From NCBI GenBank assembly GCA_009780955.1, contig WQZB01000032.1, forward strand, positions 1 through 51,125: a stretch of 51,125 nt of DNA. The letters are read 5' to 3'. Source of the DNA: Polyangiaceae bacterium (GTDB lineage Bacteria > Myxococcota_A > Polyangia > Polyangiales > Polyangiaceae). This document shows positions 34,720-43,249 of the stretch, piece by piece (position 1 is the stretch's first letter; every line of letters starts with the position of its first letter). The position numbers and the translations under genes were made by a program. The notes beneath the pieces are model-generated. The model did not search any database, had not been told where the DNA came from, and saw only the letters and a program-made list of their open reading frames with translations.

Positions 34720-36321
34720 TTATTCTGCGCGCAGGCCGTCGGACGGCCGTAGGCGCGCCGCATAAAGAGCGGGGAAGATGGTCGCGACGAGGCAAATCAG
34801 GATGGCGATGGCGCCGGTGAGGAGAAACTCGTTCGGGCGGATGTTCACGGGCAGCTTCGAGATGAAGTAGACCTTTGGGTCGAGCGGAAAGCCATAAGCA
34901 GCTAGGGCCTTGCACCCGCCCCAACCAAGAAGCAGGCCGAGCACTGTGCCAACGACACCGATGATTCCGCCTTGGTAGACGAAGATACGCAAGATGGCGT
35001 CGTCGCTCGCACCGATTGCCTTGAGAAGCGCAATTTCGGTTTTCTTGTCGAGCACCACCATGATGAGCGTTGCAATGACCGTGAAGGCTGCCACAACAAT
35101 GATGAGCGCCAGCACGATGCTCATGAAAATCTGCTGAACAGCCAGCGCCGTGAACAGAGCATGATTGAGCTCGCGCCAATCGGTTGTGTGGTAGACGCCG
35201 CTCGAAAGAAGCTTGTCGACTTCTTTTGCCACCGACGCGGCCTGTTCGATGTCGGAAACCTTCGCCTCGACACCGGTAACGCTGTCGCCCTGCTCGTAGA
35301 AGGCCTGCGCCTCGTACAGATCGATGTAAACGAGTTTCGAGTCGTATTGATCGAAGCCGGCCTCGAAGATTGCGATGACGCGAAACTGCTTGGCGATCGG
35401 AGGGCGCGCGCCGCTTGCACCGAAAGCCATTCCAATTTGCGGAGATGTAATTTGCAGGCAATCGCCAAAGCCGACCGCAAGGCGTTTGGCAAGCGTGCGG
35501 CCGATGACGACACCCGGAAGCGACTTGACCTGCTCTGGACTTTTGCATGGGTTGGAGTCGAGGCCGGCGGGTAGTACGTCGTCTTCAGGAAGTGTGCTTG
35601 CAAAGCCTCCTTGGGGAGTGATGTTGCCAGCTGGCAACAAAGCGGCATGCGATGAAGCCGTGGGAGCACCGGCATCGAGGATGGTATCCACACCAGCATC
35701 CGGATGCGCCCTGGCTTCCTCGTTGTGCGCGATTCGCTGTTCGATCGCCTCGAGCACGCTGAGCTTGCCTCCGTCGGGCGAAATGGGCGCACTATCCGCT
35801 CGAGGCTTGCCAGCATCGTGTTCGTCGGTTGCACCGTCGATGTCGGAATCCGGCGATGGGTCGTTGCCGGGCGGCGGCTCAGGGGGTTTCGCATCGGCCT
35901 TGCGCATTCCATCGAGTGAACCCTCGACGATGTGCCTGGGCAGGTCGAGCACCCGCGGCATCATGGTCGGGTCAACTCCTTTGAGGAGCACGCCCGTGGC
36001 CGTGCGATCGCCATGGGTGATCATCATTGGGTTGATGACGAACGGCTCCACCGCGACGACGCCGGGGACTGACATGACCGTTTTCATCACGTCGCGGTAG
36101 TCGCGAAAGTGGACGGCATACTTGAGGACGATGACGTGCGCGTTGACGCCGAGCACCTTCTCGCGAAACTGATCGTGAAACCCGCCCGTCACGCTCATGA
36201 CAATCGAGAGTGCCGCAACCCCGAGCGCGACCCCGAGCATGGCGATGGCCGTGCCGACCGAAACGAATGCGCGCTGTTTCGAGCCAAGGTAGCGAAGCGC
36301 GATCTGGACAGAGTAGCCCAT
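34720..36321 (-). CDS. LolC/LolE-type lipoprotein-release permease with large insertion
   Basis: This 533-residue FtsX-superfamily ABC permease has helix 1 at about 20-44, a large periplasmic domain, and three C-terminal helices in the last 150 residues with DKKTEIALLKAIGASDDAI, the cytoplasmic coupling segment. The N-terminal SVQIALRYLGSKQRAFVSV is typical of LolC/E, which lift lipoproteins from the inner membrane. It is about 120 residues longer than usual because of a Pro/Asp-rich insert (PPEPPPGNDPSPDSDIDGA and following) in the periplasmic domain. No LolD ATPase gene is adjacent. ATG 36321 fits the family better than the TTG at 36399. Confidence 0.88.
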   Translation of the reverse strand: MGYSVQIALRYLGSKQRAFVSVGTAIAMLGVALGVAALSIVMSVTGGFHDQFREKVLGVNAHVIVLKYAVHFRDYRDVMKTVMSVPGVVAVEPFVINPMMITHGDRTATGVLLKGVDPTMMPRVLDLPRHIVEGSLDGMRKADAKPPEPPPGNDPSPDSDIDGATDEHDAGKPRADSAPISPDGGKLSVLEAIEQRIAHNEEARAHPDAGVDTILDAGAPTASSHAALLPAGNITPQGGFASTLPEDDVLPAGLDSNPCKSPEQVKSLPGVVIGRTLAKRLAVGFGDCLQITSPQIGMAFGASGARPPIAKQFRVIAIFEAGFDQYDSKLVYIDLYEAQAFYEQGDSVTGVEAKVSDIEQAASVAKEVDKLLSSGVYHTTDWRELNHALFTALAVQQIFMSIVLALIIVVAAFTVIATLIMVVLDKKTEIALLKAIGASDDAILRIFVYQGGIIGVVGTVLGLLLGWGGCKALAAYGFPLDPKVYFISKLPVNIRPNEFLLTGAIAILICLVATIFPALYAARLRPSDGLRAE

Positions 36322-36574
36322 GGTGGTGACAGGAACGACAGCGAGAATTGAGGAGAGCGCGAGCAGCCCGCAAGGCTTCGTAGCACGGGATGTGGCCAAG
36401 AGCCTGTCTTCGTCCTCCTGGAACGCTCTCGAGAACGGGCGCGCCTACCACAATTGTCGTATAGTGTAGTTAGGTAGTTAGCGGTCGGGCTGGCGAGGCT
36501 GCTGCATCCGAAAGCGCTTCGTTGAGCTTTTCGAACCGCCAGAAACCAGTATCTTCAAAATTGCTTTTACGACC

Positions 36575-38425
36575 ATGCCGACTCGCCCTGGCCCTGCCGC
36601 GCCGCTCCCCGAACGCACTCAAGCCCTTGATCGCGTCACGCCGCCTCGTTTCCTTGGCGCTCCTGGCGTAGATGCGTCGCAGACCGCGGCGTCGCAGACC
36701 GCGAATATCCGCGGTCAAAGCCCTTCGCAGCCACATTCTCCTGGCGTCGAGCAGACCGCGAATATCCGCGGTCAAAGCCCTTCGCAGCCACGGGTTGACT
36801 CGCTCGTTGGCTGCACACTCGACAATCGCTACTACATCGAGAAGCAGCTCGGTGAAGGCGGCATGGGGGTTGTCTACCGAGGCCGCCATACGCTGATCGA
36901 CAAGCGTGTTGCCATCAAAGTCTTACGGGGAGATCTCGCGGCCGACAGCGAGATGACCGAGCGCTTCTTGAATGAAGCGAAGGCCGCTTCAAGCATTGGC
37001 AACCCACACATTGTCGACATTTCCGACTTTGGGCGCATACCCGACGGGCCCGCGTACTTCGTCATGGAATTCCTCGACGGCGTGAGCTTGTCGTCACAAA
37101 TCGCGAACGGCGTTGTGCCCGTGCCGAGGATCATTCACATTGCCAAGCAAATCGGACGTGGCCTGGCCGTAGCGCATGCCATTGGCATTGTGCACCGCGA
37201 TCTCAAGCCCGATAACGTGATGCTCGTCACGCGCGGCGAAGACCGAGATTTCGCAAAGATCTTGGACTTCGGTATCGCGAAAGTCTCCGGTGACGCCCAC
37301 CGCCTCACGCGCGCTGGCAGCGTCTTCGGAACGCCCCACTACATGTCGCCAGAGCAGGCCGCCGGGGCACCGGTCGATCAGCGCACCGATATCTATGCGC
37401 TCGGCGTCATTCTGTACGAAATGGCTGTGGGCAAGGTCCCCTTCGACGCCGACAACTTCATGGGGATCCTCACTCAGCACATGTACAAGTCCCCGGCGCC
37501 GCTGCGAACCATCGTGCCGCTCCCGCAGGAGATCCCACCGGGGCTCGAGGCAATCGTTCTCAAGTGCCTCTCGAAGAAGGTCGATCTCCGCTACCAATCG
37601 ATGGAGGAGCTCGTTGCCGATCTCGAGAAGGCCGAGCGCGGTATGGTCCCCGACGCCGTTCACGAGATGATGGCTCGTTCCGCGAGCTTCAATGTTCCTG
37701 CCGACTATTTCCACGCAACGGCAAGCCGCCCTGCCGATGAATCGATCATGCAGGCCGCAGCAGCGCAGCCCGTGCGCCGGAGAACCTCCGTTTTCTGGGC
37801 CGCGATGGCGAGCATTACGGGCGTCGTGCTCGTCGTTGGGGGGATTGTCGGGGCGGTCTCTCTTCGCGCATCGCCCAAGCAGCAAAATACGCCCGGTGGT
37901 GGCGTTGTCGTCGCAACTTCGGCGTCGACGGCAGATCCCGCGGTGACGCCTCCTCCGGTGGCGACTCCCGTAGGTGTTGCCGTGACCCCGCCCGCTACAG
38001 CGGTGCCCACGGTCGAACCTACGGTGATCCCGGCAGTCGCTTCGGTGTCCACAGCCGATCCAGCGGCGGCAACGAAGGTGGGGCAGCGTGATGTAGTCAT
38101 CACGCCATCTCCCGCCGACGCGGTTGTGTGGCTTGACGACAAAAATCTTGGATCAGGCGAGCAGGTCATCCACGTTGGCCATGGCGAAACATCCACGGTC
38201 AAAGTCGAGCGCGCAGGTTACGTGTCTCGCACTGTGAAAGTGGATGGGAACAAACGCGCCGTTGCCATTCGGCTCGATCGCGAGGTGCCAAGGTTCGTGC
38301 CTGCAGTCAGGTCTCCCGCAACGAAGTCCACAGCAACGGCTGCCCCTGCCAAGTCTGCTTCGCCTGTACCGTGCTCGCTCGAGGATCGAGATCCGTTCAA
38401 TCCCCAGGTATGCAACAGGCACTGA
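36575..38425 (+). CDS. Ser/Thr protein kinase with C-terminal PEGA domain
   Basis: This 616-residue kinase has an 80-residue Pro/Ser-rich N-terminus with a duplicated QTANIRGQSPSQP. The catalytic domain (about 84-345) has QLGEGGMGVVYRG, VAIKVLRG, HRDLKPDN near 207, DFGIAKVSG and GTPHYMSPEQAAG; all catalytic residues are intact. A membrane helix at about 405-430 leads to a Val/Pro/Ala linker and a PEGA domain (about 505-568; VVITPSPADAVVWLDDKNLG), then a basic Cys-containing end. It is divergent from the lolC-like gene and its stop is 4 bases from that of the converging lipoprotein gene. Confidence 0.94.
   Translation: MPTRPGPAAPLPERTQALDRVTPPRFLGAPGVDASQTAASQTANIRGQSPSQPHSPGVEQTANIRGQSPSQPRVDSLVGCTLDNRYYIEKQLGEGGMGVVYRGRHTLIDKRVAIKVLRGDLAADSEMTERFLNEAKAASSIGNPHIVDISDFGRIPDGPAYFVMEFLDGVSLSSQIANGVVPVPRIIHIAKQIGRGLAVAHAIGIVHRDLKPDNVMLVTRGEDRDFAKILDFGIAKVSGDAHRLTRAGSVFGTPHYMSPEQAAGAPVDQRTDIYALGVILYEMAVGKVPFDADNFMGILTQHMYKSPAPLRTIVPLPQEIPPGLEAIVLKCLSKKVDLRYQSMEELVADLEKAERGMVPDAVHEMMARSASFNVPADYFHATASRPADESIMQAAAAQPVRRRTSVFWAAMASITGVVLVVGGIVGAVSLRASPKQQNTPGGGVVVATSASTADPAVTPPPVATPVGVAVTPPATAVPTVEPTVIPAVASVSTADPAAATKVGQRDVVITPSPADAVVWLDDKNLGSGEQVIHVGHGETSTVKVERAGYVSRTVKVDGNKRAVAIRLDREVPRFVPAVRSPATKSTATAAPAKSASPVPCSLEDRDPFNPQVCNRH
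36694..36791 (+). repeat. Direct 41-bp repeat with hairpin core inside the kinase gene
   Basis: The same 41 bases occur at 36694-36734 and 36751-36791, 57 bases (19 codons) apart. Each includes GACCGCGAATATCCGCGGTC, a 7-bp stem with a 6-base loop. Both copies are read in the same frame and encode QTANIRGQSPSQP. Confidence 0.9.
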
Positions 38426-38429
38426 CCGC

Positions 38430-39875
38430 CTATCGCCTGTGGTGGGGTGCGTGATCGTTCTTCGCGGGCGCAGCATGCTGCGCCCCTACCTGGACAAATT
38501 GGCCTTTTTCGTAGCGAAAGGTCTGCGATTTGACCCCTCCCCACGGCAGAAGAATCGCGCGGTCGTCGTTGGCGATTGGCTCGTGGAAACTCGCTTGGTC
38601 CCAACCCGCAGCAGGCTCCGCGCTCACTTCGACCTCGTTGCTCGAGATGCGCACGGCATTGGACAGGCGCCTTTGGCCGTCGGCTGACGCGATCGCGATT
38701 TCGTGTGAGAAGATTGTGCTTGGCTCGTTGCCGTTGGCGAGCGACCAGATCTCCAGCCTCTCGCGCTCGGCACCATTTTGCTTGAAACGGCGCCGAGCAA
38801 AAAGGACGTCTTTGCTGGCGCCGTCAAGGGACCGTGACTCAAGCGAAGTGATCGTGCCGCTCAGTTCGCGCCACAAGAACTGCCTGCCGTCAAGGTATCC
38901 AGGACCGCAGATCGTGAAAAAAGACCCAAACACGCTGATCCGTTCTTTGCGCTCGTCGCCAGTGACATCCGAAAATACATCGATGCTTGGCGGCTGCCCG
39001 GCAAGATTCATTGGTTCGAGCAATTCGTCGACCACGGCTTGCTCGGGTGCGGTTGGAAGCGCCGGCAATTCGAACGGATTCTGGACGCTGCCAGGACCCG
39101 TTGCGAGCACGCCGCGAACGCGTCGGCCGTCGCCGTCGACGTAACGGAAGGACGCGCGCAAACCTACACGCAGCGTGCGTGCTTCGGCGAACGTTGACCA
39201 AGGAAGAGCAACTTCGAATGTGTAGCCACTCTTCGTCTCGGCTTCGACAATGCGCGCACCAAGGGCCGCGCGCCCCGCTTTTGGTCCGCTCGCCCACGAA
39301 ACGTAGCCTGCTGTTTCTCCAGGCTTGCCTGGCCAAAAACCGATTGCGTATGCCTTGAGCGAACCGCCGCTCGACGGAAATGCGAGCGTCATCGTGACGT
39401 GATCGTCCGCTTCGCTATGGGAAGCACCGCGAGCAAGTTTTGGATTGGTCACTTCACCTGCAACATAGATTTTGTTGTCGTCGTACTTCACGGCAACGCC
39501 AAAGCCGATGCCGGTGGTTGTTCCAGAAATCGTGTTGGTTGCAGGCGATTGGGTTGGCCACTCGCTCAGGATGCCGTCGAGTTTCACCGGGTTGGCCGGG
39601 TCGATGGGGTCGGCAAAAAGAGGGCCTTTCATCGCCACCTCGTTGCCCGACGCACTGCCCTCGTTTCGATTGCCTTCGCCGCTCAGCGACGCGAGCCCGC
39701 CCTGCGCCGCAGCGATCTCACCAATCGACTCGCGCTTTGCGTGGTCCTCGTTGCCCACAGAAGGAGCCTTCGCCTCGCTGCTGCCTCCGCATGCAACGAG
39801 ACCCGACAGCGTCGTTGCCATGAACAAGCCTTGTGCACATCGTGCTTTCAAAAATATGTATTGTGCACGGTTCAT
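38430..39875 (-). CDS. Lipoprotein with CBM9/DOMON-like domain
   Basis: This 481-residue lipoprotein has a signal ending TLSGLVAC. After a Ser/Glu-rich linker, residues about 85-250 read like a family-9 carbohydrate-binding or DOMON-like beta-sandwich (VKLDGILSEWPTQSPATN, VAVKYDDNKIYVAGEV, YTFEVALPWSTFAEAR). The second half contains VFSDVTGDERKERISVFGSF, like FG-GAP-type repeats. Its last 20 residues are encoded by a palindromic element (38466-38489), giving VGAQHAAPA, so the native C-terminus has been replaced or lengthened. It lies 23 bases downstream of another lipoprotein gene on the same strand. Confidence 0.82.
   Translation of the reverse strand: MNRAQYIFLKARCAQGLFMATTLSGLVACGGSSEAKAPSVGNEDHAKRESIGEIAAAQGGLASLSGEGNRNEGSASGNEVAMKGPLFADPIDPANPVKLDGILSEWPTQSPATNTISGTTTGIGFGVAVKYDDNKIYVAGEVTNPKLARGASHSEADDHVTMTLAFPSSGGSLKAYAIGFWPGKPGETAGYVSWASGPKAGRAALGARIVEAETKSGYTFEVALPWSTFAEARTLRVGLRASFRYVDGDGRRVRGVLATGPGSVQNPFELPALPTAPEQAVVDELLEPMNLAGQPPSIDVFSDVTGDERKERISVFGSFFTICGPGYLDGRQFLWRELSGTITSLESRSLDGASKDVLFARRRFKQNGAERERLEIWSLANGNEPSTIFSHEIAIASADGQRRLSNAVRISSNEVEVSAEPAAGWDQASFHEPIANDDRAILLPWGGVKSQTFRYEKGQFVQVGAQHAAPAKNDHAPHHRR
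38466..38489. repeat. GTAGGGGCG-family palindrome inside a coding end
   Basis: A perfect 20-bp palindrome (half GGGCGCAGCA) at 38466-38485 is followed by CTAC, so on the minus strand it reads GTAGGGGCGCAGC and so on. It lies wholly within the last codons of the lipoprotein gene, close to the convergent kinase stop. Confidence 0.85.
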
Positions 39876-39898
39876 TCTCGTCCTTGTATACGTTGGTA

Positions 39899-40459
39899 TC
39901 AGATCGCATAGGCCTTGTCGTACGAACGAGGAATGCTCAACGGATGCTCTTGCTCGATGTCCCTGTCGATCTGGTTCTTGAGTGCAGGCCACACCTTGTC
40001 GCTTACGCGGTCAACAGCCTCGAGATCCTGCTTCAGCCGCGTCTGCCACGCGCGCGCTGTATCCATGTCTCGCAGTCGCTCGTCGCGCAGCGCACCTCGC
40101 GCGACATTGGCTTGACCTTTTAGCGAAACGAGGTGCTTGTCGATCCATCGAATTTCGCGCATGAGCACCCGCCGAAGCTCGTGTCGCTCGCGCGCAATTT
40201 CTTCGGCCACGTCGGCTTGTTCTTGTTCGGCGGGCGGATCGTCGATGGAAGCTTCCTCGGCAGGAGACTCGGAGTGACCTTCCTTGTGCTCGAGATTCTG
40301 CATTGCCTCCACATGATGATTCGGCATTATAGTGGACTGGACGCTTGCGTGTGCGTCGTCTTGGGTTGCCTTGTGGCATCCCGCTACTGCCATCACGCCC
40401 ATCACAAAAGTTGTTGCCGCGATCACGCCGCGCACGTCTCGAAAAAGCCCGGTGCTCAT
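39899..40459 (-). CDS. Small helical lipoprotein
   Basis: This 186-residue lipoprotein has signal TTFVMGVMAVAGC. The mature part starts with an acidic Glu/Pro/Ala stretch (ESPAEEASIDDPPAEQEQAD) and continues as long charged helices (RRVLMREIRWIDKHLVSLK, MDTARAWQTRLKQDLEAVD). It may be a periplasmic coiled-coil protein. ATG 40459 is the first Met that gives a signal peptide; the upstream open frame has no coding character. It probably shares a transcript with the CBM9-like lipoprotein. No family was recognised. Confidence 0.82.
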   Translation of the reverse strand: MSTGLFRDVRGVIAATTFVMGVMAVAGCHKATQDDAHASVQSTIMPNHHVEAMQNLEHKEGHSESPAEEASIDDPPAEQEQADVAEEIARERHELRRVLMREIRWIDKHLVSLKGQANVARGALRDERLRDMDTARAWQTRLKQDLEAVDRVSDKVWPALKNQIDRDIEQEHPLSIPRSYDKAYAI

Positions 40460-40599
40460 AGTGGACAGTCGAGCTGCATGAAGCGTGCACGAATCGTGTT
40501 GTTGGAGGCACACGCCATGCTTGGGCTGCGTGCATGCACTCTGACCAAGGCGACAGTCCGAATTCAGCGTCCTGCGCGCGACAACGAGCGACGAAACCG

Positions 40600-40926
40600 A
40601 TGGCTGCGGCAGCTCTCGATGAGGCTGACGAGCGTGCGCTCGCGATCGCCGAGCATGTGCAAGGGCAGCTTGCGATCGCTCGAAGCCTCGCGCGCATCGC
40701 GGCGAGCGTGCTGCGCGATCGTGCGCTCGAAACCATGAGTTCACTCACGCAAGCCGCGATGATCGAATGGCGTCAGGTGATGCGCGTCGCGCGCGCCACC
40801 GCACAAGCGGCCACACACGCGACGGTTGCCGCCGAGGCGCGAAGGCAACGAGCGCACCGAGAGTCGGCGCGATCAGCGCACGCGATGGATCCCAGCGAGA
40901 CTTGTGGCGGCGCTCACCTGCGTTGA
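40600..40926 (+). CDS. Small Ala/Arg-rich helical protein, uncertain
   Basis: This open frame of 108 residues is predicted almost entirely helical (ALDEADERALAIAEHVQGQL, then IARSLARIAASVLRDRALET), with heptad-like Ala/Leu spacing. No family or clear ribosome binding site was seen. Its regular helix pattern and its position in an otherwise empty divergent region are the only arguments for it. It could be spurious in this GC-rich DNA. Confidence 0.4.
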   Translation: MAAAALDEADERALAIAEHVQGQLAIARSLARIAASVLRDRALETMSSLTQAAMIEWRQVMRVARATAQAATHATVAAEARRQRAHRESARSAHAMDPSETCGGAHLR

Positions 40927-41023
40927 GCCCGAAATCCGTGGCTCACGCTCCGCTTCTTTCGAGAGCCATGGCCTTCGGGCTCAACGGAGCGCGACGTGTG
41001 CGCATCGCCATTGGACTTTCAAA

Positions 41024-41048
41024 TACAGCGCAACTGGGTTGCGCTGTA
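41024..41048. repeat. 11-bp-stem hairpin upstream of the HIT gene
   Basis: TACAGCGCAAC, loop TGG, then GTTGCGCTGTA form a perfect 11-bp stem, followed by GGGGGC. The outer bases resemble the GTAGGGG edge of the palindrome family elsewhere in the window. It lies 142 bases before the HIT start, so it might end an upstream transcript or be another family member. Confidence 0.75.
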
Positions 41049-41190
41049 GGGGGCACGACCAGCCTGAAGCGGGAGCAGTGGCTCGTTCGGTTCGACAATG
41101 AGACCATCCGGGCGGTCTTGCGGAGCGGTGTTGCTTCAAAACTTCGTTTTTCATCAGCCGGTTGCGAGGTGCTTGAGGTAAACATGAGTA

Positions 41191-41529
41191 ATGTGTCTGT
41201 TTTGTAATGTCATCGAGAAGAAAACTCCCGCGACCGTCGTCTACGAAGACGAGCACGCGATCGCCTTTCGCGACATTCGTCCAATGGCGCCAACCCACGT
41301 GCTCGTTGTGCCTCGCAAGCACATCTCAGGTATTCGCGACCTCAGTGCCGATGACGTAACAACCATCGGGCAAGTTTTTCTTGTCGCGCGTCATGTTGCA
41401 AAGCTTGAAGGCCTTGAAGCGCACGGCTACCGCCTTGTCGTCAACGATGGCGACGCAGCCGGCCAAACCGTGCACCATATCCACGTGCATGTGCTGGGGG
41501 GGCGCAATTTTGCGTGGCCCCCCGGCTGA
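41191..41529 (+). CDS. HIT-family nucleotide hydrolase/transferase
   Basis: This 112-residue HIT (Hint-type) protein hydrolyses purine nucleoside phosphoramidates in its family. CLFCNVIEKKTPATVVYEDE is the N-terminal pattern; PTHVLVVPRKHI and the catalytic HHIHVHVLGGR follow, with the His triad intact. Length is typical. The stop is immediately followed by a fragment of the MITE-like element (41530-41566). Confidence 0.95.
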   Translation: MCLFCNVIEKKTPATVVYEDEHAIAFRDIRPMAPTHVLVVPRKHISGIRDLSADDVTTIGQVFLVARHVAKLEGLEAHGYRLVVNDGDAAGQTVHHIHVHVLGGRNFAWPPG

Positions 41530-41566
41530 CCGCGCCTCGACCTCGCGTCAACTTGAAAGCGGTCTA
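41530..41566. repeat. MITE-like element fragment C (right end)
   Basis: CGCGTCAACTTGAAAGCGG with the preceding GCCTCGACCT matches the right 37 bases of copy A. It starts at the base after the HIT stop codon. The converging minus-strand gene ends inside it, so its last codons (RPLSS, stop TGA) are element sequence. Confidence 0.85.
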
Positions 41567-41997
41567 GCAACTTTGGCGATCTGCGTCTCGTCGTCTGCTA
41601 ACAGCAGCCGCATGAGCGCGTCTTGCACGAGCGTGCGATCTGCATCGTCGGCTGGCAAAAAGGATATTTGAGCGCGCGTAGCAAGCAGGCGCACGATCGC
41701 GAGCTCGAGCCGCGAGATGGACGCCACGCGTTCGAGGTACATCTGCGGGATCTGGTAGCGAAGGATGAATCGTGCTGCCCGTGACGAACCGGCTGCGAAC
41801 CCATCGTTGTCCGGCAGGACCGACACGGCGCAAGCATGCCCAAGATGACGGACGATGTCCCGCAAGGTTATTGCGCGGCAGCGTGCGCGCGAAATGGCGG
41901 CCTTGTTGAAAAGATCGAACATGCGGTTTCGCGCGTAAACGCCTGGCGCCAGGGCCATCGCACACGTTAGCGCTTCGAGCCGTTGCGCGTTGCTCAC
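41548..41997 (-). CDS. Hypothetical protein downstream of prfA
   Basis: This 149-residue protein is cytoplasmic and mostly helical, with no family recognised. Segments such as ITLRDIVRHLGHACAVSVLP and RFILRYQIPQMYLERVASIS suggest a small alpha/beta or helical domain. The GTG start overlaps the prfA stop as GTGA, so it is co-translated with release factor 1. Its C-terminus is supplied by the repeat element. Confidence 0.75.
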   Translation of the reverse strand: MSNAQRLEALTCAMALAPGVYARNRMFDLFNKAAISRARCRAITLRDIVRHLGHACAVSVLPDNDGFAAGSSRAARFILRYQIPQMYLERVASISRLELAIVRLLATRAQISFLPADDADRTLVQDALMRLLLADDETQIAKVARPLSS

Positions 41998-43121
41998 GTG
42001 CTGTCCTCGTCGTTGCCGCCGAACATCGCGGGCACGGGCGACGCGGCCATGTTGCCGCTGCCTTCTTCGTGCAGCAAAGCGGCCTGCCGATGCGTGCGCA
42101 GTGCCGTTACGAGCTCGTCGAGATCGCCACTGATGATGCGATCGAGCTTGTTCAGCGTGAGCCTGATGCGATGATCGCTCACGCGGTTTTGCGGGTAGTT
42201 GTAGGTTCGAACTTTCTGGCTGCGCTCGCCAGTGCCAACCATGCCTTTGCGCTCGGCTGACAGCGCGGCTTCTTGCTTGGCGCGCTCGATGTCATAAAGA
42301 CGACTCTTCAGAACCTTGAGCGCTTTGGCTTTGTTCTTCAGTTGCGAGCGCTCGTCTTGGCATTTTACGATAATGCCTGTTGGCTTGTGCAGGATCTGCA
42401 CGGCGCTGTTCGTCGTATTGACGCCTTGCCCACCAGGCCCACCACTCGCAGCAATGGAAATTTCGAGATCTTTTTCGTCGACGTGAACGTCGACGTCGTC
42501 GGCTTCAGGCAGCACCGCCACGGTGGCCGTGGACGTGTGAATGCGTCCCTGCGTTTCGGTGGCTGGCACGCGCTGGACGCGGTGCACGCCGCCTTCAAAG
42601 CGAAGATGCGAGTAGACGTCTTTGCCGCTCACGAGCGCAATGCACTCCTTGTAGCCGCCCGTTGCGCTTTCGCTTAGCGACATGACTTGGGTAGTCCAAT
42701 TTTTCATTTCGGCGTAGCGCGCATACATACGAAACAAATCCATCGCGAAAAGCGATGCTTCTTCGCCGCCTTCTCCGCCGCGAATTTCGAGGATGACGTT
42801 TCTTTTGTCGTTTGGATCAGAGGGTAGCAAAAGCAGGCGTAGCTCTTTTTCGATCTCGCTGCGTTCCGCCTGAAGTTCGGGGATTTCGAGCTCGGCAAGC
42901 TCGCGCAGATCGGGATCGGCAAGTGCCGCTTCGTCGTCGCGTAACTTCTTGTCAACGGTGCGATAGCGCACAAATACCATAACAAGCGGTTCGAGCTCTG
43001 TGCGCTCTTTGTTTAGCTTCGAGAGCTGATTACGGTCCGAAAGAACCTCGGGCTGGCAGAGCAAATCGTCGAGCTCGGTGTAGCGCCGCGAAAGCTGCTC
43101 CAGCTTGTCGAAGGGAAGCAT
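41994..43121 (-). CDS. prfA: Peptide chain release factor 1
   Basis: RF1 ends translation at UAA and UAG. The stop-codon-recognition tripeptide is PAT in QRVPATETQGRIHTS, and the peptidyl-hydrolysis motif GGQ is in ASGGPGGQGVNTTNSA. The family ending NYPQNRVSDHRI and LDRIISGDLDELV is present, then about 30 extra residues that make it 375 long instead of about 355-360. It lies 124 bases downstream of the DUF1385 gene, as in many bacteria, with a palindromic element between them. Confidence 0.96.
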   Translation of the reverse strand: MLPFDKLEQLSRRYTELDDLLCQPEVLSDRNQLSKLNKERTELEPLVMVFVRYRTVDKKLRDDEAALADPDLRELAELEIPELQAERSEIEKELRLLLLPSDPNDKRNVILEIRGGEGGEEASLFAMDLFRMYARYAEMKNWTTQVMSLSESATGGYKECIALVSGKDVYSHLRFEGGVHRVQRVPATETQGRIHTSTATVAVLPEADDVDVHVDEKDLEISIAASGGPGGQGVNTTNSAVQILHKPTGIIVKCQDERSQLKNKAKALKVLKSRLYDIERAKQEAALSAERKGMVGTGERSQKVRTYNYPQNRVSDHRIRLTLNKLDRIISGDLDELVTALRTHRQAALLHEEGSGNMAASPVPAMFGGNDEDST

Positions 43122-43162
43122 TGGAGGTTACAGAATACCACAGGCCGTTTCAAAACGCATTC

Positions 43163-43249
43163 GTAGGGGCGCCATTCATGGCGCCCGCCTGCAGTATTTT
43201 GGAAACCATACCATTGATCTCCAGAGGGCGCGATGAATCGCGCCCCTAC
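43163..43249. repeat. Two-hairpin GTAGGGGCG element between DUF1385 and prfA genes
   Basis: The outer arms (43163-43186 and 43226-43249) are base-for-base the same as those at 31872, including the compensatory pair. The 39-base spacer between the arms is different and AT-richer. The last TAG of the DUF1385 gene (43246-43248 on the minus strand) is part of the GTAGGGGCG edge. Confidence 0.9.

Noticed and set aside
34709-35548. N-terminal 280-codon extension of the sensor kinase frame
   Set aside because: This part overlaps the LolC/E gene in another frame and has no kinase or sensor features; the real protein starts at a TTG just after the lolC-like stop.
40968-41207. 79-codon plus-strand frame overlapping the HIT start
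   Set aside because: It includes the translated hairpin at 41024 and overlaps the well-supported HIT gene by 17 bases. A leader peptide cannot be excluded but is not supported.
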